Shown: in pieces, positions 11,959 through 23,620 of the stretch | How the letters are laid out: every line of letters begins with the position of its first letter | Position numbering within the stretch: position 1 is the stretch's first letter | Origin: Rhizophlyctis rosea | Lineage: Eukaryota; Chytridiomycota; Chytridiomycetes; Rhizophlyctidales; Rhizophlyctidaceae | Assembly: GCA_027596075.1 (NCBI GenBank) | Contig: JADGJC010000043.1 | Span: 1-64,000, forward strand | Length of the DNA: 64,000 nucleotides | Direction: 5' to 3' | Position numbers and translations under genes: made by a program | The notes under the pieces: generated by a model | Database searches by the model: none | What the model saw: the letters and a program-made list of their open reading frames with translations, nothing else | What the model was told of the DNA's origin: nothing

Positions 11959-14697
11959 ATGGAAAACAACATTGTCACCTCCCTCCTCTCCTCCCTCTCC
12001 CTCCAAGGTGACGGGCAAGACAATGGGTTCTTGCCTCACTGCCCTTACGACTTCATCATCGCTCTCGACTTGGAAGCCACATGCGACGAGAACCACGCTG
12101 ACCCTTCTTCGCTGAAGGTCGCCCGTGACAGGGGAGAGATCATCGAGCTCTCTTATGCCGTTGTGTCGGTGCCAGAACGTCGCATCGTCCACCAGAAACA
12201 GTGCTTTGTCCGCCCTCAGGAGACTGTCATTACTCCCTTTTGCACTCAGCTCACCGGGATCACAGAAGAGACCGTCGCCAGCGCTGGTGAGTGTGGTGAG
12301 GTGGATTTCAGAGGGTGGATGTGAAAGGGGTGGGATGAGGTGGGAGGACGGGGAGCGTAGCGCTCTGCGATGATTAGCGCGAAGCGCGTACGGCATGCCG
12401 AAGGCATCGATGGACCGATGTTTTGGCATGCCCAAGGCATGGATTGGGCTGACGCGACTTTGAGAGCATTCGTGAACTGATATTCTGGAAGGCTGCTAAG
12501 GGTTCGTATGCGAGCGGTTAGAAGATGGGCTGAGCAGGGATGGAGGATATGGGATGCTTGAACTATGAAGTTCGCTTACTGATGTCAACTTGTTCAGACA
12601 CTCTCCGGGCAGCGGTGGAGGATCTAGTTTCATTCATCCAAACCCACCCACAAAGCACCTTCTGCCTGATGGCGCACGGAGAATGGGATCTCCGATACCA
12701 ACTCCCGCGCGAATGCAGAGAAAAGGGCATTGCTCTCCCCGCTCAATTCAGCGTCTTCTTCGACGCCATCCGCGAAACCAACCGCGTCCTCTCCCTGTCG
12801 GCAGGTGTCCCGCGCCATGTGACCAACACCTCCATTCCTGGCTTGTGCAAGGCCCTTGGCATTCAACATGAAGGGCGCCTGCACTCTGGATTGGACGACG
12901 CGCTGTCGGTTGCGCGCATTGCTATCGCTTTGCTTCAACGGGTGCAGACGTGGTTTGCGGAGAAGGGTGATGGGGCGGTCCCACCTGGATTGGAGTTGCC
13001 TATGTCGGTGCCCGTGGATCTGGCGCAGGAGATTGATGATTTTGCTGCCTCGCGGTCGAGGGTGTTGAAGTTGATGGGCATTCCGTACAGGCTTACGGAC
13101 AGGTAACACATTGATATTTTCGACAATTTAGCCAATTCATTTGCTGATGTTTTGTGGATAGTCAAGTGCTGACGTTCATTGGGCAAGCTGGTGTGGAGCC
13201 TGAGGAAATTTTCGTTGTGAAGAACTCGGAGGGTCGGTCTGACGGGTGGGGCTTGATCGTGTGCCGTACTCATGAGGATGCCAAAAAGGCTTTGCCGTTG
13301 AACGGACGTATTTTGGCCGACCGCACCGTCCAAGTCAGCCCTGGAACTGAGCAGGATCTGGAGGACACGACTGCAACTCGGGCTCCCTTCATGGTATGCT
13401 TACCGTGATTGTGCGCTGTGCTTGTTTCGCATTTGCTGATATTTTGATCACATCATTTTGCAGACCGAAGCGGAAGTGCAACAAATCACACCTCAGCAAG
13501 TCATGAAACCCGGAGACTGGCTTTGCCCCATCTGCCAATTCCACAACTTTGCCTCGCGGCGTAACTGTTCCAAGTGCAACATCCTCAACCCCAACCCTAC
13601 TCCCTATGTCCCCACGCAACCCTTGAAGCCCGGAGACTGGATCTGCACGGAGCCCACTTGCTCATTCCAGAACTTTGCCTCTCGGGTGCAGTGCATGCGC
13701 TGCAGGTCTCACCGCCCCGCAGGCGTGGTGCCGCCCGGATATGGACAGGATGTGCAGCGGCCGCAGGAGATCCGGCCTGGAGACTGGTGGGTTGAATGGG
13801 AATGACACTACTCAACATGGTAGATCACAAGGGACTGATGCATATTTTTCATTGCTTATATTATGTGTAGGTTCTGCCCTCACTGCAACTTCCACAACTT
13901 TGCATTGCGCCGGAGCTGTGCCAGGTGCAACCTAGCGGTTAGCATTCCGCCGCAACCGCGTCAGTCTATGCAACAGGCCAAGCCTGGGGATTGGTAAGTG
14001 TAATGTCAACTTTTCGATCTACGTTGGACGTAACTTAGCCATTAATTCATGGTTCTTGCTGGGATATAGGCAATGCGCCAACCCAAGCTGCGGCTTCCAC
14101 AACTTCGCCTCCCGCAGCGAGTGCAAGGTATGCAACACCGCCAAGCCGCCGGGCACTGAATACCAATCCACGGGACCAACGGGAGGCCCGTCCGCCGCCG
14201 TCGGCGCTGGCAACAACACCGCCAGCCGCCCCATCCCGCGCCCCACCGAGACCCGTCCCGGCGACTGGATCTGCCCAACCTGCCAAACCCACAACTTCGC
14301 CTCCCGACGCAGTTGCCTCAAATGCCACGCCGGCTCGACGGCGGCGCCCGGAGCGAACGGCGGGTTCCGCAACAACGGGGTGGGCAAACCCATCAATGGT
14401 TCCGGAAGCGGGGCCAGCAAGGCGAACAACCTCCGTCCTGGGGACTGGTTGTGCCCGGACCCCAACTGTGCGTACTGGAACTTCAGGAGCAAGACCAGCT
14501 GTACGCGGTGTGGGAGGGGGAGCGAGGGAGCGCAGGTTGTTCCTGAGGGGTATGCGGGTGGAGCGGGGCAGGGAGGATATGGTGGGTCCAGGAGGGAAGG
14601 AGATTGGGATTGCCCGAATGCGGAGTGTGGGTTCCATAATTATGCCAGTAGGGAGGAGTGTTTCAGGTGTGGAGCTGGGAAGCCTGAGGATTATTGA
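11959..14697 (+). CDS. ERI-1-type 3'-5' exonuclease fused to an RRM and seven RanBP2 zinc fingers
   Basis: Six exons (11959-12286, 12598-13102, 13162-13393, 13464-13786, 13871-13993, 14070-14697) join in frame to 712 residues. Residues of about 30-275 form a DEDDh exonuclease: ALDLEATC supplies the first Asp and Glu, AHGEWDL another Asp, and HSGLDDALSVARI the His and final Asp. This is the signature of ERI-1/3'hExo RNases, which trim small RNA and histone mRNA ends. Residues of about 278-350 look like an RRM. The rest carries seven RanBP2-type fingers, each opening with GDW and carrying two Cys pairs. Such fingers usually bind single-stranded RNA. Introns at 13787 and 13994 both split the Trp codon of GDW as TG|G, so finger 3 occupies one exon. 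The first intron is unusually long (311 nt). RNA trimming with multivalent RNA binding is inferred from the domains. Confidence 0.88.
12392..12444. repeat. Short direct repeat with palindromes inside a long intron
   Basis: Two units of about 20 nt start at 12392 and 12425. Each opens with the palindrome GGCATGCC, continues with AAGGCAT, and they flank ATCGATGGACCGAT. The sequence lies in the 311-nt first intron of the exonuclease gene and could form a hairpin. No function can be assigned. Confidence 0.6.
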
Positions 14698-15594
14698 GGG
14701 CGGTTGATGTGAGGCGGCGTGTGGGAAGGAGGTAGGGGTGAAGGGCTCCTTTTTTAGGAAAACTTATTCTTTTTTTATTCGGTTGACTTTGCCATGGGAC
14801 TTTTGACGGATTGTGAGGTCGACGATTGTACTCCTCACTTTTCTTTCCTGATTGGCCTCCGAGGCATTTTCCTTTTTCCTCTACATATGTACGTAAATTA
14901 ACAGAATCATGAACTTCTGCCATTCCTTCATCATGTCGTGCTTTGGTGCTTGTGAAACTTGTCAAAGGTTGTGATGTGAGGTCAGAGGAAGGAAAATGGT
15001 GTGGTAAACAAACATGAACAAGCCACACCCCTTCAGGGTCCCTTCCCGAGGACCCCCACGCGTCAGGGTCCGGTCCCATGCTGAAAACCATGGAGCTGGC
15101 ATTTAGCCCGCATCATTCTGGAAACCGTTTCTAAATTCCATGCATCCCCCCAACGCCCCCACTACCACACCACCCCTCCAATAGGGGCCTGGACCGGACC
15201 TGGTAACCCTCCGTGATCGTATGTGTATTATGAAATCTATCGGACGTTGCCGGCGGTCTTTCATGGAAATGAGGCCTTAGGTCCCGAGACACGCCGATCA
15301 GTATTAGGTCTAACACCTTTGGACCCGGCATCCCACCTAGTGGTATTGTGCCGATCATTCTGTCCCCTATGCCTTACCATACCAAATGATTTCAATAGAC
15401 TCATGAAGGCTGGATCCGCAAAATCCGGCTACTCGGGACTGATATAAAGACCGAAACCAGCACCGTGTATGTCCCTCAACGGTGTACACACATCAAAACA
15501 CGATACCTCGGTTTGTCAACGCCATCACATGCAATAACACTTTACCAAACACTCTTCCTCTACGCTCATCATCAGTAGGAGCACCTACACAGCA
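14698..15594. other. Intergenic region, no gene seen
   Basis: The first part is the 3' flank of the exonuclease gene, with T-rich runs. The second part is probably upstream sequence of the small gene at 15595. I see no RNA gene or clear repeat. Confidence 0.4.
15441..15449 (+). promoter_or_regulatory. Candidate TATA box before the 15595 ORF
   Basis: GATATAAAG lies about 150 nt upstream of the ATG at 15595. A TATA role is inferred from sequence and position only. Confidence 0.35.
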
Positions 15595-16068
15595 ATGTCA
15601 TCAAACGAATACACCCACCTAATTGAATATTACATCCAAAAAGGCTTTACCCACCAAGACGCACTCCGCGCAGCACGAACAGCATGGCTTTGCACACACG
15701 ATCCACACCTCCTCCCGGCCGATGTTGAAGTTGCGCACCGTGACAGTATCATTGCTACTTCCCGCGTCATGGAGGAGCAAGATCAACAACAGGAGCAGGA
15801 GAAGCATTATCGGAGGGGGGAGACGTTGATGAGGAGGGTTAAGCGGCGGGAGGAGAGGAGAAGGAAGGAGGGGAGGCGGGGTTTTGTGGGAGGGGGTGGG
15901 GGGGAGGGTTTGGTTGTGGGGGGTGGGGAGGAGTTTGGGGGGAGTGGTGGGGGGGCGGGAGTTTCGGTTGGACGGTCATTGTGGATGTTGCGGGAGGATG
16001 TGAGGTTGTTATTTGTTTTGTGTTGTCGGCCGACGCGGAGGACGGAGGGGTTTGTGCGGACTATTTAG
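15595..16068 (+). CDS. Small hypothetical protein, 157 aa
   Basis: This single open frame follows a candidate TATA box. The N-terminal half is ordinary protein-like sequence (EYTHLIEYYIQKGFTHQDALRAARTAW), possibly a short helical module, then an acidic/Gln stretch and a basic Arg-rich segment. The second half is Gly-rich, encoded by G-runs, and ends in CRPTRRTEGFVRTI. I do not recognise a family. The change to GGG-rich composition near residue 90 leaves open whether the real protein ends or splices earlier. The gene call rests on the open frame and the upstream promoter-like motif. Confidence 0.4.
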   Translation: MSSNEYTHLIEYYIQKGFTHQDALRAARTAWLCTHDPHLLPADVEVAHRDSIIATSRVMEEQDQQQEQEKHYRRGETLMRRVKRREERRRKEGRRGFVGGGGGEGLVVGGGEEFGGSGGGAGVSVGRSLWMLREDVRLLFVLCCRPTRRTEGFVRTI

Positions 16069-16443
16069 AATGTCAGATGTTGTTGTTTGGTGGTGTATAT
16101 ATGACAAAGAAGTTTGTGAAGATTGTATATATATGTAAAGTAGTTTGTAAAAACAAGCATGTGTAAAATCTATCTGCTTTTTTTTTTGACCAGAAGAAAG
16201 GTTTCCTTGTGTTGGCCGCTTTGGGCTTTGGATTGCGGAAGCTTGGAAGGGGTCCCAAGCTGGCCAACCTGGCCAAGCTGGCCGACAAAAATAAAACATC
16301 ACGGTTTCAACGCGAGTCCATAGCAAAGCAAGAACAGCTAAATCTTTGATAAGCCCCTTGAATCATCAGCAAGTGATTCCATCCTATATTCAGAACCAAA
16401 ATTTACAATCCCCAGCAGTCCCCAGCGCCCAACACATCAAAAT

Positions 16444-19328
16444 CTACAACTCATCATGCTCAACTTCCTCCGCCTCTTCCTTCTTCTCCTCTTCCTCCTC
16501 TTCCTCCTCTTTCTTCTCCTTCTCCTTCTCCTCCGCCTTCAAAACCTTAACATCAGCCTCAACCTCCAAATCAACCCCCAAATTCTCCCTAACAACCCGC
16601 TCGATCTTCTTCGCAAAGTCCGCAGGCTTCCGTACGGTGTAACCGGAGGCGACGGCCGTAGACTCGAAGAGGACGTAAGCTGTGTCACGAATTTCGGCGC
16701 CTTGGCCGGCTTCGACTTTCTTGAGCATGGCTTGGATGACGGGGTGGTCCTAAACATGTGCATGTCAGCAACTTCAAAAAAGGGACGAAGACCCCAATGT
16801 CGAAGAACACAATAAAGCAAAGACTTACAGGATTAATCTCAAAAATCTTCTTAAACATCATAAAAGCATTCGTCCTCCAATCATCCTTGCGCGCATAACT
16901 CTGCGCCGCCATCAACTTCTCCATATGGCCCGTTGCACCATACTCGGAACTGAACACCGCGCACGGGGACTTGGTGAGTTGTTTGGAGATTTTGACTTTG
17001 TCAACCCATTCTTTGAGTTCTTCTTGGAGGTATTCGACGAGAGGTTTGTAGGTTTCTTCGTGGTTTAGATGGGATTTGTCGTCTGTAGAGGGGATTATGG
17101 GGTGATTAGTAACTTGGTGAAACAGAAAGAGCAAGCTTCTTACCTTCGTCACCGTATTTCACACCGGGCTTGGCGATGTTTTGGAGTTGGTGGCCTTCGA
17201 AGGTGCGGATGTTACCGGTGAGGTATTCGTCGATGGGGTCGGTGAAGTACTAAAACGTGGAACAATCAGTATTTCATTCCAAGATGCACAAAATAACCCA
17301 TCCCTTCGCATCAACAAAAAAGCAAAGACACCTACCAAAACCTCAAAACCCTTCGCAACCAACTTCTCCACAAACGGCGAACTCTCAACAACCTCCCTCG
17401 AATCCCCCGTAACATAAAAGATCTGCTTCTGCCCCTTCTTCATCCTCTCCACATAGCCCGCCAAACTAGTAAAGTTCTTCTCCGCACTCGAATCCCACCG
17501 CAAAAGCTTCAAAAGCTTGTTGCTGTTCGTCCGGTCCTCAATAGCTCCAACCTTCAACGCCGCAGAGTACCGGTCGTAGAACTTCTTGTATTTCTCTTCC
17601 TCCTTGTCAGCCAACTCGCGGATCATTTGGAGGGCTTTGCCGATCAGCTTCTTGCGGATGGCGCGGTATTGGGAGTTGTGTTGGAGGGTTTCGCGGGAGA
17701 CGTTGAGGGGGAGGTCGTCGGCATCTACTAGGCCTTTGATGAAGGCTAGGTAGCGGGGAAGGAAGTCATGGAATTCATCAATGAAGACGCGGCGGACGAA
17801 GAGTTTCATGTTACGGATGACGGTTTGGAGGAAGTTTTCTGGGGGTGTTTCGGGGACGAAGAGAATGGCTTTGAATTCGATGTCGCCTTCGGCCCGGAAG
17901 TGGGAGTAGGTGATGGGGTCGGAGGAGTCTCGGGCAAAGGATTTGTAGAATTCGTTGTATTCTTCGGGTTTGATGTCTTTTGGAGAGCGGGTCCAGATGG
18001 GCTTGTTGGTGTTCATGAGTTCCCAGTCGGAGACAGATTTTTCGACACGTTTGGTTTTGGGCTTCTTGTCCTCCTCCTTCTCCTCAGACACGTCCTCAAC
18101 TTCTTCGTCAGCTTCTTCATCCTTGGGCTTATCCTCCTCCTCTTCGATGGGCACTTCCTCATATTCGGTACGGGTGCTCCACAAGTAGATAGGGAAGTTG
18201 ATGAACTCACTATACTTCTTGACAAGTTCGTTGAGTTTGTGGGTCTCCAAAAACTCAGTTGCATCATCCTTCAAGTGAATGATGATCTGAGTGCCGCGAC
18301 CAAGAGTGTTGCCACGAGGGTCCTCAATGATGCTGAAGTCTGTCAACACGGGTCGGTTAATAAAGCTCTTTATCAAACTTTACTTCGGTTGAGCTACTCA
18401 CCAGTTTCAGAAGTGGACTCCCAGATGTATTGCTTGTCACCATTTGCCTTGCTGATGACAGTCACGCGGTCAGCAACCAAGAACGCAGAGTAGAAGCCAA
18501 CACCAAACTGGCCGATAAGGTTTGATGTGTCGGCAGTTTTGTTCTTTTCGAGAGACGTCAGGAACTCCGATGTGCCAGACTATGCGGATCAACATTTTAG
18601 CATATAAATCTCGATCATGTTTGTCTGCAGTTCAATCCTTCATACCTTGGCAATAGTTCCCAAGTTCTCTTTCAACTGCTTCTTGGTCATACCAACACCG
18701 GTGTCGGCAATCGTCAATGTCTTCTTGTCCTTGTCAGCAACGATGGAGATTTTGAGATCGGAGTTGGACTCAAGGGCGGTTTTGTCAGTTAGGGATAGGA
18801 ACCGAATCTTGTCCAATGCGTCAGAAGCGTTCTGTTATTTGAGAATGGCCCAAAGAAATGTCAGAAGCTGCGTGTCCCAATATGAGCAATAGCGCGTCAG
18901 ACAAACCGAAATCAACTCCCGCAAGAAAATTTCTGCAACAACAGGATATGAATTAGTGACTTCGTCTATGCAAAATCTGCGCCTATTTCTCTCCCCAACG
19001 ACCCCGTGAACTTCACAAACCAACCTTTAGTCTTGTACAAACTGTTGATAATAATCTTCATCAATTTGTTAACCTCCGTCTCGAACTGGAACTTCTCCCC
19101 AGTCTGATGAATTTTGGTCTCATCTTCGGCGGTAAGGACGAATCCCTCTGGAAGCTTGGCTTCAGGGGCTGTCACGGCAACAGGCAAAGTGTCGGGTAAT
19201 GGGATGGAAGGCAAATCGGACGCGTCGGCGTTGACTTCTGCTGACGCTTCGGCGCGGACTGCGGGGAGGGAGACGAGGAGGAGGGAGAGTAGAAGCGCGA
19301 CCAGCGCGAGGAGGTTTGGTCTTCTCAT
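16444..19328 (-). CDS. Endoplasmin (GRP94), ER-lumen HSP90 chaperone
   Basis: An ATP-dependent chaperone of the ER lumen that folds secretory and membrane clients. Eight exons (19328-19025, 18932-18907, 18831-18646, 18579-18402, 18339-17336, 17249-17145, 17083-16829, 16749-16444) give 787 residues in frame. The protein has a hydrophobic signal peptide (about 1-26), the HSP90 ATPase motifs [15 protein letters not shown] and [15 protein letters not shown], an acidic charged linker, a middle domain with [11 protein letters not shown], an acidic C-terminal stretch and a terminal HDEL retrieval signal. Signal peptide plus HDEL separates it from cytosolic HSP90. The first intron has an unusual GTTGGT donor. 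Exon 2 is only 26 nt long. GRP94 is generally missing from Dikarya but kept by many other eukaryotes. Confidence 0.95.
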
Positions 19329-20560
19329 TTTGGGAGAAGCTCGCTCGAATGAATTCAGTGGAGGCTAGTGGGTGGGTGGGGGGGAGAATGGTGCGGGAAT
19401 GGAGGGGGTTCGGGGTTGGGCTGGGTAAATAACAATGTTGCAAACCCCACCTGCGAAACTGGAGGAAACCTGTGGAAAAGCCAGCGGCGGTGGAGCCGGG
19501 GGTACCGTAAACAATTTGGGTTGGATTAATTTGATTGGACATCGTGACGAAGGATGGTCACTGTGCCATCTATGCTGAACGCAAATCGCTTTGGCTCCCA
19601 AAAGAGATAAATCACCAATTCAATCACACTTCATCAGTCACGCGTCTTTTCCCTGTGGTGTCATTCAACAAGGTCAATATCGAGACGTTGATATAGTTGG
19701 TCCGAGTTCCCAGACATTTCGATAGATCCGCCGTACAAGTAGTGGTATGCACTCCGCTTTCGACATTGATATCGCACTGTCATCGTAGCGTCAACTATTA
19801 ATGAGGAATCATGAAGAGAAGCCCCGAAGGCTTAATGTGAAAGCCAAATGAATAAATTCAGCGTTAGAGTTAAACGAAGCACTGGACGCTTTGGATCGCG
19901 GCAGTTGCCAGTGTTCATATAATATAGTCAGTTGTGAATGGCCAGGTTCCACTCACGTTGAAACACTTGATCCGATCCTGACGATCCGAATCTCCGATGA
20001 TTATTGTTTGGCTGACTGAAGTTTGCGCTGACTTACACCCTAATATGTGTTTCACATTAGAAACTGATGCGGTCACTTACATATTCCTGGTCTTATCCGC
20101 GCAAGATGTAAGTGCCAATTGCTTGCGCGATTTGCGTTGGCCTTTGTGGGAACGAGCATTGGTAATGAAGGCGGCGTGCTGTTCCCAGACTTGTCGATAG
20201 TTCGTGCACCTTGCGAGCATGATCTACTCTTGTGCTGGGCACATTGATCACACTCAAGGTAAATAGGAACATGAATTTCAATTTCTCACTTGGTATCTGG
20301 CAACCGGGCTGAGCGGGCCAGCGGCACAGCACAACATTGTGTAAGCAATTGATGTGGCTTGTGATATGGCACAAGCCCCTGGTCGGAACAGTCCTTTCCC
20401 ATGAACCCCAATCCTTTCCCCACTTCTTCTTTTGTTCCTTTACCTTCCCATTTGTCTTCACATTATGAACATCTACCTAACCAATAACCATCGTCACCAT
20501 CAAGATCACATTCCACCATCCACCGTCCATCCCTTCTCTCCAACGTCAAAACCTCCTAGC
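19329..20560. other. Intergenic, no gene seen
   Basis: It covers the upstream region of GRP94 and about 1 kb of unassigned DNA before repeat copy 2. Open frames are short. Degenerate ATCC-type sequence (about 20500-20535) lies just before copy 2. Confidence 0.4.
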
Positions 20561-21315
20561 TCGGCATCCTTCTTAAGGCCTGCCCAATACGTTTCACTGG
20601 TTTCGGCCATTGGACTGGGTTCGATCCCCGGGTGAAACAATTTGGCCTCTGAGCAGGCTTCGAGATTCTGGCTCCCCACGCTGGCGTCCGTCTCGAAGTA
20701 GGGCCCCTATTGTCGACCGTCGAGCTTTTTGTCTCGCGAACCGCACGCTTGCGGAAGGTACTGCTTCCCCCTTCCGGTAGGAGCTCCATCCTTTCGGGGG
20801 TGGAGGGGGGCGTCAGGCAGTCGGAGTTTTTTTTGGTTCCGTAATAGGTAAGTATCAACAACGGCATCAGTACACGGCACGAGTACGGACTCCGGCACAC
20901 GATTCGGCGGCGCTCTTCTTCGGTCAACGGCATCAACAACGTTTTCGTCTCTCCGCTAAACGACTCGCTAAACGGCTTGGCAAGATTCAAGACCAATAAT
21001 CACCAAGCTCGCGGGGACCGAGTGCTTTTCTGAGCCGTTAGGGGAGGAAAAGCATTTCTGTTCTCGGTGGGGAGAGCACTCTCTTAGCCGTTTCACGGGG
21101 GGAGATGTCACATTTTTGTGATGGGGAAAGTTGCAACGGACGTCGGTCTACTCAGCACTGGATACTTTGAAGGCTATGAGCATATATCATTTTCGACCCT
21201 CAGTTCGTGTAGGGCAGTCTGGGGAAGGCTGTAATGTTGCCACGACGTTGGTCGTGAGGGTGGCAAGCCCCTGTAAAGACAGAGCCCAACCTTCATCCTT
21301 ATCGCATTCCCAAAA
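20561..21315 (+). mobile_element. Structured dispersed repeat, copy 2
   Basis: This is the counterpart of the minus-strand copy at 4970-5711. In order it holds CTCGG-TCCTT, the mini-tRNA fold (20591-20638), the stem CTTCGAGA/TCTCGAAG, a T5-loop hairpin CGAG/CTCG, a CGC/GCG hairpin, a hairpin CTCCA/TGGAG inside an ACTGC/GCAGT stem, and the conserved 3' blocks containing GAGAGCACTCTC. It ends near TGTAAAGACAGAGCC (21271 onward). There is no coding capacity. Stems are preserved where bases differ from copy 1, which suggests selection on an RNA fold at some stage. Exact boundaries are not established. Confidence 0.6.
20591..20638 (+). ncRNA. Mini-tRNA-like fold, copy 2
   Basis: GTTTCAC pairs with GTGAAAC as a perfect 7-bp acceptor-like stem. 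Inside are a TGG/CCA mini-hairpin and a T-arm CTGGG/CCCGG with loop TTCGATC. A B-box-like GGTTCGATCC is present. No second arm exists, so it cannot be a decoding tRNA. Confidence 0.55.
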
Positions 21316-21718
21316 TACAGATCGTACCCGTCAATATATTTTATTCATCATCTTTGCCGTGTGTTGCCCGTTTGCATGCAAATGTAAGCGGACTCTAGTG
21401 TCATGTCTGATCAACCAGGAGCAATGCGTCGCGCAGTACTTCCAGTGGTCCCAACCAACTGTTATTCTATGGGGGCAGACCTGGAACCATTGGTGGAACA
21501 AGGACCCATGCACAAGATGATGAAATGCCAAACCCCCTTTTCCGTTACCTGCCAAATCTCCTTGCCTCCATCCCCCGCAGGTCAAAGGTGTCATCGATGC
21601 TCTATCATCAGAACCCCGGACGCGTTTTCTCCTATTTTACAGTCTATTCACTATGGTATATCCTTCTCCTCCCTATAAATCTCCCCACCTCTAAAACCCC
21701 CCTCCCCCCAAAACACCC
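21316..21718. other. Spacer, no gene seen
   Basis: Sequence between repeat copy 2 and the 3' end of the TAM41 gene. I see no feature in it. Confidence 0.4.
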
Positions 21719-23200
21719 CTACTTAGCCGCCCACCTCTTCTGCAACTTCTCCCCAATATAACTCAAACTCCTCCCCGGTCCCGCCGTGATAAACCCCTTC
21801 AGCGTTTGCGCTATCGCCGGCCACCGCGATACATCTTTCAAACTCTGTTCCACCAGTGGCCCCACTCCCTCCTCCGTTGCTATTCCCTGACTCAAAAGTG
21901 GCTCTTCACCCGCCTCGCCGGTTAGTTGGGATATTTTCCCCGCTGTGACCATGCGCGCGCGATAGTTTGTTAGGACTTGGTTGTACATCTTTTTGGGCAG
22001 TTTTTGGATTAGGGTGCCGCGGAGGCGGGGGTGGTCGTCTTGCTGATGGTTGGTGAGAGTAACGTTGGCAGGTGGGTGGAAGAAGGTCAGAGTATTCTCT
22101 TTTGTGTTGTCTGCGAGGTTTCTACGTACCACTATCGTTGTTCCGTCAGCTAGGTAGTTGGTGTTTGGGAGATCCTCAATAATAGGTTTATAGATTTCTC
22201 TAAATGCATCCATTTGCGTATGTACAATGTTGTATACTTTATGTGGGTTTTCTCCGAAAGACATGCGAACGTCGCCTGCATGGCGGGTGAGGGGTACTCC
22301 ATCAGGACATGCTGGTATTGAATATGAGTCCCAGATCATTTATCGACGCACCTTTATAAGATAATCCTGCAACAGTCAAAAACAATTCCTCCTCCGTAAA
22401 TTGGTTGGGAAGTAGTAATAGTGCAGTCCGAACGGCTGAACGGAGGTTCTTCCGTGCTGCGATGGTGATTCTAGCGTCCTCACGGATGGTACGGACTGGT
22501 TTATGGAGGCGGCCGGCCAAGTAGAAGGTCTCCCATTCTGTCAAGTCGTGAAACAGTCGGTCCATAGATACCACTCCATACTTTATGCGCTGCGATCGAG
22601 TGCAGTGTAAGAGTTCTGTTGCACATGGATTCAAGACATAAATCGATGCCGCATTCAAAGACCTTGCTCAACTTACCATTCCATCGACAACAACATTTGG
22701 ATTGTAATACATGCCGGCCCCGATCTTATCTTGTAATAGATACACTCCTCGGCTTCCGAGAAACCCTGCTGCGGAATAGTGACTTCGGTTTTGTCGGAGG
22801 TTCAAGGAATGCCAGTGCTCTGGATGTGTTACTCCAAAGATGAGATCGATCATTGGTGCTTTCTGTGGAGTTCGTGATAGCGTTTCAATGAGCGACTGAA
22901 CTGAACAATGCCATGAAGAAGCTTTGAGGCCACTCTCCGCACCTTTCCATTGCCCGTCTCATAACCGCGCTGTTTGAACACGCCTGACCCATATGCAACC
23001 GCATATCGTACTGGGGCGTTGAAGTGAGATAATATCGACTGCAAGCGGTCTTCCGTCTCTTTGTCTACTGAAACTGAAGGAGATGGAGTATCCGCGCGCG
23101 AGTGAACTGTTGAAGACAAAGCCCGCGATGGCGTTGGAACGAGGAAAAGTGCGGTACGTTGGGGTAAGGACGGAATGCGGTTACAGAATATTCTGGTCAT
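21719..23200 (-). CDS. TAM41: Mitochondrial phosphatidate cytidylyltransferase TAM41
   Basis: Tam41 makes CDP-diacylglycerol from phosphatidic acid and CTP on the matrix side of the inner membrane, the first step toward cardiolipin. Four exons (23200-22943, 22862-22677, 22589-22352, 22275-21719) join in frame to 412 residues. The N-terminus is Arg/Ser/Thr-rich and lacks acidic residues, as expected of a mitochondrial presequence. Family motifs follow: VAYGSGVFKQRGY (nucleotidyltransferase GSG), MIDLIFGVTHPEHWHSLNL, QNRSHYS, KYGVVSMDRLFHDL and EWETFYLAGRLHKPV. It lies near two other mitochondrial genes, the presequence protease and bL27. Confidence 0.95.
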
Positions 23201-23620
23201 TTCTAAAACCTAAACTTGGAGGCTAGCGAAACGGCTGATAGACTGAAAGACCCGCTTCAGGGTCAACCGCTATGCTTAAAATATTCACGAAGATGAAGGT
23301 GTCGTGATGGCAGGAACAGTTGATGAGTTTGAGGGGACAAATATCACCGGAACAACTTCGCGGCCAAGGAAGATTATTTTTGGCAACCCACAGACTGATG
23401 GGGCCGATGTGAACATACGGCAAGGGTCCTTCAAGGACAAGTTGAACAGTAAGGACCCTGACAAAGATATTGATGGCTAATAATGCGCCACACGGTGGGG
23501 AAATATGTGGGCGCACCATTCACGCAGCGTCACTCCCTTCTTCCTCTACACTTCAACTTTCCCATGTGTTCAACCAACTAACCGTTTTGCATTTTTCTTC
23601 CTTTAGACTTGCGGCGACCG
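23201..23620. other. Upstream region of TAM41, no gene seen
   Basis: Likely promoter region of TAM41. The minus-strand open frame at 23223-23519 has no recognisable motif. Confidence 0.35.

Noticed and set aside
20591..20638. Calling the mini-tRNA folds true tRNA genes
   Set aside because: At 47-50 nt there is only one small hairpin between acceptor and T-arm, so no anticodon arm plus D-arm can form.
4970..21315. Copies 1 and 2 as the two LTRs or terminal inverted repeats of one large transposon
   Set aside because: The 15 kb between them holds intact host genes (XPB, UBE2S, the exonuclease, GRP94) and no transposase or reverse transcriptase.
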